A stretch of 64,000 bases of DNA from assembly GCA_027452145.1 (NCBI GenBank), contig DAIDHB010000096.1, positions 1 to 64,000 of the forward strand, written 5' to 3'. The number at the start of each line of letters is the position of its first letter. Position 1 is the stretch's first letter. The notes beneath the pieces are model-generated. The model ran no database searches. It had not been told where the DNA came from and saw only the letters and a list, made by a program, of their open reading frames with translations. The translations under genes and the position numbers were made by a program. The DNA is from Planctomycetales bacterium (lineage in GTDB: Bacteria > Planctomycetota > Planctomycetia > Isosphaerales > Isosphaeraceae). Below are positions 27,801 to 36,300 of this stretch, piece by piece.

Positions 27801-30364
27801 GCGAGCTCGTCGATCCGCTCCCGCAGGGAGTCGGGCGAATGCCCCTCGATTGCGAACAGGCCGGAGCGGCGAAGCCGATCCACCGAGACCAGGCGCTCGC
27901 TCGCCTGCAATTCTGGACGCGCTCCTCGGGGTCTTTCCGCAACCTCGACCCGCGTCAAGCGCCGCGCCTGGTTCGTGTTGACGACATCGAGTCGCAACGG
28001 CGGATCGCCCGGTGCCCTTAGGAAGAGCTGCGCCGGCACATGCACACCCTGGGGCCAGACTCCATCCGGCCTGACCTCATCGTGGAGGCAAGCCACGATC
28101 CGGACAACCTCGAGCAGCCCGGTTGCCGCTCCGGCCGGCCCCGGAATCGAGCTCGGAGCGCCCGCGGTCGAGTCGACCCGGTGAATGACGGCGAGGATCC
28201 GCCGATCCTCACGGATCGCGTCATCGAGCCGGCGAAGGACCAGGCAGACCGCGGCATCCTCGCCATCGTCGGGGGAGCCGCCGAGATGCTGCCGCGCGAG
28301 CGCCGCGCGGGGATCGCCGGCCAGGTCGATCGCCCCGACGATCGCGGCGTCGACCTCGCCCCGGCGAAGCCAGTCGACCGCGATCGCCGCCGCCTGGAGG
28401 CCCGAGGTCTCGTCGCACGACACCGAGAGACTGGGCCCGCCAATGCGGAGCTCGCGGGCGACCCGGCTGGCGACCACCCCGCCCAGCGAGCCCATCGTCC
28501 GGTCCGCGGAGAGCGCCGGGCCCGCGGCCTCGCGCAGCTCGCCGGCCCACGAGGCCAACTCGTCGTGGGATAGTCCCAGGTCCAGCTCGTCATTCCAGCG
28601 CCGGGCGCTGTCCGCGATCGACCACCGCAGGTAGAAGTTCGTCGTGTTCAGGTCGAGCCCCGTCCCGATCACCACGGCCGTCCTCGGACCGAGCCCCGCG
28701 TCCCAGCCCGCGCCCTGGATCGCGTCGCCGGCCACTCGCAGCATCAGCGACTGCTGGGGCAGCATCGCCGCAAGCTCCCGGGGCGGGATGCGGAACTCGC
28801 CCGCCTCGAATTCCAGCGTCCGGAGCCGCCGGCCGCCGCTCGAAACGGGCTCGCCCAGGACAAGGTCGCCCAGCACATCGGAACCGCGCCCCTGCCCGAG
28901 CTGAATCCCCAGGCCGACGATGGCGATCGGACAGCCTTCCCCAGCCGAGGAAGGAGCCGAACCATGCGGCCGCTCGGTCACCGGCACCACCGCCGAGTTC
29001 ACCCTCGATGGCACCCATTCTTCGACCAGGACGTGGGCATTCACGCCGCCGAAGCCGAATCCGCTGATCGCCGCACGGCGAGGCCGGCCGGGTCCGCGTG
29101 CCGGCCAGGGCTCCGAGGCGCCCAGCACCCGGAACGGCGTCTCTCCGGATTCCAGGCCGACACACGGACGGTCGATATTCGCCGTCGGGGGGAAGGTCTG
29201 GTGCCTCATCGCCATCAGGACCTTGATCAGCCCGGCCGCGCCGGCGGCTGTCAGCGGGTGTCCGATGTTCCCCTTCACCGAGCCGATCACGCACTCCCCG
29301 GGCCGACCTTCCCCGTGCTCCCACAGCGCCGTCAGGCTCGCGATCTCGACAGCATCGCCCCGCGGCGTCCCGGTGGCGTGGCATTCGATCAGGTCGACAT
29401 CGCGCGGGTCCCAGCCCGCCTGTTCATAGGCCCCCCGCATCGCCCGGAGCTGCCCGTCGCGATCGGGAGCCATCAGGTCGCCCTGACCGTCGTTCGACAG
29501 GCCGATCCCGGCGATCACGCCGTGAATGCGATGGCCGTCTCGCACCGCGTCGGCCAGCCGCATCAGCACGAACATGCCGGCGCCCTCGCCGACGATCAAT
29601 CCGTCGGCACCGGCATCCAGCGGCGCCGCGCGGCCCTTCGGCGACAGGGCCCGAAGCTGGCAGAAACCCATCTGCGTGTAGAGCGAGTCGGGCCGCGAGA
29701 CGCCGCCGGCGATCATCGCGTCGGCCCGCCCGGCGATCAGCTCGTCCGAGGCCAGCTTCAGGGCATACAGCGACGATCCGCAGGCCGCGTCGAGCGCGTA
29801 AGCGACGCCCCCCAGGCCGAACGCCTCGGCGACGATCGCGGCCGACATCCCGGCCAGATGGAGGTCGGCCGGATGAAACCGTCGTTCCTCTCGCGCGGCA
29901 AGCCCGAGCGCCCGCTCGAACTCGTTTCCGAGCAAATCCAGCGACACCGACGAGGCGGCCTGGGTTGGCAACAGGATGTTGCCGAGAATCACGCCCGTCC
30001 GGCCTCGGTCGAGCGAGCCTGTGGCCGCGTCGTTCCACGCCTGCGACGCCGCGCACAGGGTCAGGTGGAACATCGGGTCGAGCTGCTCGATAAAATCAGG
30101 GTCGAGCCGCGTGCCCCGTGGGTCGAACCGCACGGGATCGACGAACCCGCCGCGCGTGGTGTAGACCCGGTCCGGCTCGGCGATCCGGGTGTCGAGCACC
30201 TCGCCGGAATCGACAGGCCAGCGATCGCGCGGGACCTCGCGAGTGAGGTCCCGACCGGCAAGGACGTTCGCCCACAGCCGGTCGGGACAGTCCGAGCCGG
30301 CGAAGATCCCGCCCATCCCGACGATCGCGATGGCTCTACGGCTCGATGGAAGATCGAAAGCCAT
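24854..30364 (-). CDS. polyunsaturated-lipid synthase subunit, KS-CLF-AT-DH-DH (Pfa3/PfaC-like)
   Basis: The 1836-residue protein is a multidomain fatty acid/polyketide synthase. In order: an active ketosynthase (1-460; Cys195 in DAACGSS, ECHATGT, GNIGHPLTAAG); a second KS-like domain (about 480-830) with VSCDETSG around Cys650 but no catalytic histidines, a chain length factor; an acyltransferase (about 920-1250; Ser1023 in GYSMGES); and two FabA-type hotdog dehydratases (about 1420-1590 and 1620-1830). The second dehydratase keeps the His motif (VCHFVDDRVMPG, His1712); the first has lost it. This order matches myxobacterial Pfa3 except that the C-terminal glycerolphosphate acyltransferase is missing. 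It starts three bases after the upstream megasynthase stop. Heterocyst-glycolipid-type synthases are the main alternative relatives. Confidence 0.88.
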   Translation of the reverse strand: MAFDLPSSRRAIAIVGMGGIFAGSDCPDRLWANVLAGRDLTREVPRDRWPVDSGEVLDTRIAEPDRVYTTRGGFVDPVRFDPRGTRLDPDFIEQLDPMFHLTLCAASQAWNDAATGSLDRGRTGVILGNILLPTQAASSVSLDLLGNEFERALGLAAREERRFHPADLHLAGMSAAIVAEAFGLGGVAYALDAACGSSLYALKLASDELIAGRADAMIAGGVSRPDSLYTQMGFCQLRALSPKGRAAPLDAGADGLIVGEGAGMFVLMRLADAVRDGHRIHGVIAGIGLSNDGQGDLMAPDRDGQLRAMRGAYEQAGWDPRDVDLIECHATGTPRGDAVEIASLTALWEHGEGRPGECVIGSVKGNIGHPLTAAGAAGLIKVLMAMRHQTFPPTANIDRPCVGLESGETPFRVLGASEPWPARGPGRPRRAAISGFGFGGVNAHVLVEEWVPSRVNSAVVPVTERPHGSAPSSAGEGCPIAIVGLGIQLGQGRGSDVLGDLVLGEPVSSGGRRLRTLEFEAGEFRIPPRELAAMLPQQSLMLRVAGDAIQGAGWDAGLGPRTAVVIGTGLDLNTTNFYLRWSIADSARRWNDELDLGLSHDELASWAGELREAAGPALSADRTMGSLGGVVASRVARELRIGGPSLSVSCDETSGLQAAAIAVDWLRRGEVDAAIVGAIDLAGDPRAALARQHLGGSPDDGEDAAVCLVLRRLDDAIREDRRILAVIHRVDSTAGAPSSIPGPAGAATGLLEVVRIVACLHDEVRPDGVWPQGVHVPAQLFLRAPGDPPLRLDVVNTNQARRLTRVEVAERPRGARPELQASERLVSVDRLRRSGLFAIEGHSPDSLRERIDELAALARDASGLRVHDLARRWWRLHPGDHRQPIGLAVVADGIDALERLLDAARSAIRAGRTDASRCEGGTVYLPQPGQPRGVAFVYPGLGNFFAGMGRELGLLWPEVVRRQERESRRLHDQLPPEVWWGGGDLPRFADHRTPILGQVAVGSQVTDILRSLGIVPDTAIGYSMGESAALVALRAWSDRDELAGRLLSSRLFATELSGTCEAARRAWGLPADRAADWAAGIVPRAIEDVRTAIEASRLTRVYSLIRNTRDETVIGGERGEVVELVRRIGCPWLELPAVGTVHCEIGRSVKSEYRELHDVATAAPEGIAFYSGVTASRYALDRSTAADAIAAQATRPIDFAGTVEAAYADGVGLFIEAGPGSSCTRLIGRILGERPHTAVSACRPDRDAYGAVLDVLAASVAARRPVDLSTIYGPPDAEAPGTDARPRPVVRVAIGPGEFHVTPLPSRRKAPAKATVPSMLQLNGTHRIEAEDQSAMAQAGDDLPAVVLPGLAGRVAAAEQARIEAHRAYLKLAEDAADLIGRQIAKQLDLIARAGSVSSAQDEEIDSREPVDDDFTVLLDASPVLHDRRQCLELAVGSVAAVFGPEFAEVDRLPTRVRLPDEPLMFVDRITALEGRPRSMAEGRIVTEHDVRPGAWYVEGGRVAPCVAMEAGQADLVLSGYLGVDFLTQGQSVYRLLDATVTFHRRLPVVGDVLRYDIRITKFFRQGTTILFRFEYDATVAGEPLITMRDGCAGFFTAEELASGKGITPARLDSRRAASFAIDRPDDLVPASSSPSRLDEAAVEALRRGELGAVFGAPFDRLRLAEVVGLPGGLMAMLRRVEVLDPSGGPAGLGLIRAEADVRPGDWYMVCHFVDDRVMPGTLMYECCLHSLRILMMRLGWVGSREKAAFEPVPGVANRLKCRGQITESTRRVTYEVAIKERGYRPEPYAIADALIIADGRPIVSVTDLALQLSGTRREELETLWADSRQMQPSVR

Positions 30365-30367
30365 CGC

Positions 30368-33300
30368 TCAGCTCGCGTTCACGGGGATGGAGTCAACCAG
30401 GCGATTGCGGCGGAATGCCCGGGCGAGCGAGGCATCCACCACACACTCGTACGACTCGATGCTGGCCACGACCTCGCCGCGGGCGTCCAGAATCTGGATA
30501 TCGGCCACCGCCCGCGACGGGCTCGCCTCACGAATCTCGGCCGCGACCCGGACCTGCCGGCCGCCGAAGTCGGGCCGGTACTGACGGTAGCGCCCGACCG
30601 CCGTCGGCAACGAGCTGGCGCCAAGCTGCTCGTGTGTCCAGAGCACCACGAGCTGGAAGGCGCAGTCGATCGCCAGCGGGTCGGTAATCCACCGCGAGCG
30701 CAGCGGCCGGTCGACCCACCGCGACGGCGACGGTGCGGTGAGCACCTGCCCGGTGATCCCGCGCTCGCCCGCTCCCTCCACCGCCTGAATTCCCTGCATC
30801 GCCGGGCCGTGGAACAGGGTCTTCGTGTAGATGCGGTCGACCTCCCAGCCGCAAGGCGGAAGTTGAAGCCCTTCGGCGCGGCGAGGCGGCGCGGGATGCC
30901 GCGCCGCCAGCAGGACATTCGCCCGGCAGTGCAACGACTCGCGCCCTTCCGGCGTGACGCTGCGCAGCTCGACGGGCACGCGATAGGTATCGCCCTCCCG
31001 CAGGCACTTGCCCGCGCCGACCTCGAGCGTCACCCCGTCTCGCTCGCCGTCGCCCAGCACCAGCCCCTTGAACAACCGCAGGTCGTCGACGCCGCACACC
31101 ACGAGGCCGGGGTTGCGCTGGAGCGCTCCCTCGGCGCACCACTCGAGCAGAATCGCCATCGGCACGACCGGCCGGCCGTCGATTACGTGGTCAGCCAGTA
31201 CGGGCATGGACGACACATCCACCCGTCGACGATGGACCGTCTCGAGCCTCTGGGCGGCCGGCGCGACGGGCGTCGGCGCCTCCGCGACGCGATGCTCCGC
31301 CGGGACCGCGATCGGCGCCGCCGGCAAATCCCCGGCCAGAACGACGACCTCCACCGGACCGGGCCCGGAATGCTCGGCGCGGATCTCATCGACCACGAGC
31401 TGTGCCCCCAGCTCGGTCGGAATCAGTCCCAGCCCTTCCTTCTCGAAGACCGTCCGGAGCGCCGAGTCCACCATGCCGCCGGCCCAGGGGCCCCAGTTGA
31501 ACGATACGACCCGGCAATCCGGCCAGCGGACCGCCGCGCGCTGGGCCCACTTGTTGAGGTACTCGTTGGCCGCCGCGTAAGCCACCTGGCCGGCACGCCC
31601 GTACCGCGCCGTTGACGACGAGAACAGCCCGAGGAAGGTCAGCTCCTCGGGATCGATCGCGTCGAAGAGGTTCTGAAGGCCCGCGACCTTCGTCCGGTAG
31701 ACCAGCGCGAACTGCTCGTCGGTCTGGTCGAGGATGCGACGATCGGCCAGCACGCCGGCGCCGTGGATCAGCGCCCGCACGGGACCCCACTCGGCGCGGG
31801 CACGAGCGATCAACTCCGCCACAGCGGCGCGGTCGCGGACGTCCACCGAGCGATATTCGACCCGAGAGCCGGCCGCCGCCATCCGCGCCAGGTTCGCGCG
31901 AACCTCGCGGGCCGCCAGGATGCGTCGGGCCGTCTCGCCGATGACCTGAGGCGACCGGCCACGCTCGGGCCCCGTCGAGAGGTAGCGCCGGAGCGCCGCC
32001 TCGTCGCGACAGGCGAGCAGTTCCGCATCCTCCTCGGCCGCCGGCGCCGCGCTCCGGCCCAGAAGCAGCAGGCGGACCCGGAATTCCCGCGCCAGCGCGA
32101 CGGCCACCTCGGCCGTGATCCCCCGCGCGCCACCGCTGATCACGACCAGATCATCCGGGCCGAGCCGGGCCCTGCCGGCATCCGAACGACGCGGCCGGAC
32201 CGCCGGGACGACTTCGACCGCCAGGCGCCTCTCGCCATCAAGGCCGACCTCGTCGGGCCCGCAGATCACGAACTCGTCCGCGATCGCCGACGCGGCCTGA
32301 CGGACCGGTCCGAGGCCGCTTCCCAGGTCAAGCGCCTTGCACGCCACGGACGGCCACTCTCGCGCCGCCGTCTTCGCCAGGCCGGCCATCGCCCCCGAGG
32401 CCACGTCCACTTCGGGCCGCAGCCCCTCGATCCCGAACCGGCCGTCCAGCCGCGAGACCGTCACCAACGACGCGCACCCGGCCCTCGCGGCCCGCTCGAG
32501 CGCCGGGCCAACCGCGCGAATCCAGCGGAAGCCCTCGCTCGCCAGGTCCGCCGATCCGGCCCTCGCCAGCACGATCAGGCCGCAGAAGGCCTCGTCCGCC
32601 AGGATGTCCGGCGTGTCGTGGCCCCGGATCACGCGCGAGCGAAAACCCCTCGCCTCCAGCTCCGACCGCAGCGCACCGGTCAATTCGGTTCCGTCGTCGA
32701 GGATTCCGACCATGCCGCCCGCGGGCAGACCGAGCGTTTCGCGTGCATCGTGCCGCGGCAATGTCCGGATCCGCGGCACAAGGAGCCGGAGCGCGACCCC
32801 GTCATCGGCGGAGACCTCTCCCCGTGCGGCACACCCACCATCGTTCGCCCCCGGAATACACCGGCCGGATTCCTCCACCTGCGACCCGGAGAGGAACACG
32901 ACGATGTCGCCCAGCGTTTGCAAGGCTCCGGCCTGATCGGGGCCGATCGCCTGTGTTTCGGGCAGGCGATCCTGCACCGCCGAGAGGATCTCGACCCGTT
33001 TGATCGAGTCGATGCCCAGATCGTCGTCCAGCCGCATCCCCAGCTCGAGCATCTCGACGGGATAGCCTGTTTTCTCCGCCACGGCCTCCAGCAGCACGCG
33101 GGCGACGGCCGCCTCCCCGGCGGCATCACGGCCGTCGGGAATCGACGCCGCGACTTCCGGCGCGATTCGCGCTTCGTCGAACCGCGACTGCCTCGCCCCG
33201 ATATCGCCGTTTGATGGCTCCCCGCCCCGCGACAACCGGACGGTCGCCGCGACGTCGCCGAGCGTCCGGAGCGTCCCGATCACGTCCGGCCCGAGGTTGG

Positions 33301-36300
33301 TGCTCCACGGCAGCCGTTCCTGGAGCGCCGAGAGGATCTCGACCCGCTTGATCGAGTCGATCCCCAGGTCGTCGTCGAGCTTCATCTCCAGCTCGAGCAT
33401 CTCGACGGGATAGCCTGTTTTCTCCGCGACCGTGGCGAGCAGCGTGCGCGCCACCTCATCGTCGCCCTCGCTCTTCGCCGCAACAACCGCGGTCCCGACC
33501 GTGACCTTGACCTCGGCCTCGCTCGCACCCTGGAGATACTCGCCGATCGCCCCCAGCGTCCGGAACGACGCGAGCCGCTCGGGTGACGGCGAGGGCAGCC
33601 CGGGATACCGTTCCTGGAGCGCCGAGAGGATCTCGACCCGCTTGATCGAGTCGATCCCCAGGTCGTCGTCGAGTCGCATGTCAAGCCCGAGGACTTCCGC
33701 CGGATATCCGGTCTTCTCGGAGACGACCTCCAGCAACGCGGCGACCGCCTGTCCGCTGGTGGCAGAGCCAGCGCTCGGGGCGGCCACGGCGCGAACCTCC
33801 GCCTGCGCGACGACCTCGGGAGTTCGGCGCTCCGCTGGTGCGGCCGGCGGAGATCCATGCCCATTCGCCGCCGCCGAATCGGGACGGGGCCGGACCGGCG
33901 AAGGCGCCGCGTGAGGTTCCTCCGCCCCGTTCCTCAAAACGGCCGATTTCCCGGCCGCCACCGGTGCGCCCACCCGAGCGTGCGCCGGCTCCGGCCTCCC
34001 ATTCACGGGCTGGATTCCCGCACTCGACCCATCGGCCTCGACAAAGGCACGACTCTCACGGGTCAGCTCCTGGCGCTGCTCGAGAAGGCGCGCGAACGTC
34101 TGCTGGACCTTCTCCTGCCCCTGGAGGAACAGGCGATGCAGCTCGGCGGTGTGTTCAGCCAGGCGCTGGAGTGCCTCGAGGTTCTCCTGGCCCTCGCGGA
34201 TCGCCCGATGCAGCTCGTCGGGCCGGACCTTCGCCGTTGCGTCGAGCCGGTCTGTCACTCGAGAGCCCGGCGGGCCCGCGGGCTCCGCGATCGCCATCGT
34301 GCCGGCGGGAGCGTGCCCGTTATTCCGAGGTGGACAAAGCGGCCCCTGGACAGGATTCGTCATTCGATCGTTCCCGGCGTGATATCGTGGCGGGAGGGCG
34401 AGAGCACTGGCACCGCTGTCTTCCTCCGACTCCCCGGCGGGCAGACGGGCCGCGATCGCGGGCGGAACGCCGGCGCGCCGCGGGGTAGGCAAGACCGACT
34501 CGAGCTCGACCGCCCGCGGCCGCGGCTTCTCTGCGTCGCGCACCGTCGGACGCAAATTGGCACCCGAGATGGACACTGTCGGCCCCGGCCTCCGGGGCGC
34601 CACGGGTTCCGCAGCCCCCCCAGCATCCCAGCGGCTCAGGTCAACAGCATACCCCAGCGCGGCGAGCGTTGCGAGCGCGCAGGCCAGGTCCACAGCGTTG
34701 CCGCGTGCCCCGCTCGACGCGTCCACCGAGAACGCGGCGTGGGCGCGCCCTTCGAGCGTAGCACGGACGAGGCCCGTGAGCCGCGCGCCGGGGCCGACCT
34801 CGAGGAACGTGCGGGCGCCGGCCCGGTACATCGCCTCGACCTGTTCGACGAATCGGACCGGACGGGCGAGCTGTTCGGCCAGCAGGTCGCGGGCCAGCTC
34901 GGGCTCGGCCGGATAGGCCTCCGCGGTCGAGTTGGCGAAGACCGGGATGGCGGCAGGACGCAGGTCGGCGGCCGCAAGCTCGCGGCGAAATGGCACCCGC
35001 GCCGACTCGACGAACCGGCTGTGAAAGGCCGCCGACACGGGGAGCACCCGCGTCCCGATTCCGCGCTCCGTCAGGACCTTTCCGGCCCGCTCGATCTCGG
35101 GCGACGGTCCCGACAGCACGCACTGCGCCGGGGCGTTCCGGTTGGCGATCACCAGGTCGAGCCGATGTTCGCGGAGCGCGGCCTCGACCCGATCCGCCGC
35201 GGCGAATGCCGCCAGCATCCCGCCCGTCCCGGCCGCGGCACAATCTCCCATGAGGGCGCCCCGGACTCGCGCCAGCCGCCAGAATGTCGCATCGTCGATC
35301 CGGCCGGCGGCGCGGAGGGCCGTCAGCTCGCCAAAGCTGTGGCCGCCGACCAGATCCGGCCTCACGCCGAAGTCATCGAGGACTCCCAGCAGACCCAGGC
35401 TGATCGCCCCGATCGCGGGCTGGGCAAATCTCGTGTCGCGCAGCGCCGCCTCGTGCGCGTCGCGCGCCCGGTCGTCGAACGCCGACGGCGGATAGATCCG
35501 ATCGGACAGCCGACGAGAATCGGCGGCGTTCAGCTCGCGATCCGCCGCGCCGAGCGCGGACTGCATCCTGGGGAACTGGCAGGCCAGTTCCCGGAGCATG
35601 CCGACATACTGGGAACCCTGGCCGGGGAAGAGCAGGGCCAGGCTCCCCGGCGTTGAGCCCGACCCGGCGAAAACGCGGGCCTCCCCGCCCTCCGGCCGCG
35701 ATCGCTCATACCTCCGGCCGTTCGCCCCATCTGCCGCCGTCGCCTCAACCCGATCACGCGCCTCCGCAATCAACGCCGACAGGTCGCGACCGCCCCGCTC
35801 GACGACGACGAGCAGCCGATACCGGCCCTCAACCCGGAAGTCCGCCCGCGTCCTCGCGCAGATCGTCCGCACCTCCGGCCATCGGACCGGGTCCGGCAGG
35901 GCGTCGAGCTGGCGGACAAGCGCCTGCGGATCGTCGGCCGAGAACGCCAGGATCTGAACGTCCCCGTCCCAGTCGGCGGCCAGCTTCTCGGGCTCGGCCT
36001 CCTCGAGGACGCAGTGGAAGTTGCTGCCGCCGAAGCCGAACGCGCTGACCGCCGCCCGCCGCGGCGCGTCGGCCGAGGCCGGCCATGGGCGAGCCGCGTC
36101 ATTCAGGTAGAACGGCGAGTCCTCCCGCGCGAGCGCCTCGGCCGGGCGGCGGACCTTCAGGGTCGGCGGGAGGACCTTGTGATGCAGCGCCAGCGCGGCC
36201 TTGATCAGCCCCGCCGCCCCGGCCGCCGCCTTGGTGTGTCCCACCTGCGACTTCACCGAACCGATCGCGCACCACGGGCCGCCCTCGCGCCCGCCCCGAT

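Noticed and set aside
28381-28440. A second active ketosynthase in the Pfa3-like protein
   Set aside because: The cysteine context is SCDETSG, and the HGTG and GHT-type histidine motifs are missing, which fits a chain length factor.
28964-31615. Plus-strand open frame of 883 codons across the junction of the two megasynthase genes
   Set aside because: It is antisense to two strongly supported multidomain proteins, has no homology, and arises from the G/C-ending codon bias.
33000-33700. A CRISPR-like or satellite repeat array
   Set aside because: The repeated blocks are coding ACP domains with different lengths and spacing, not short repeats with uniform spacers.
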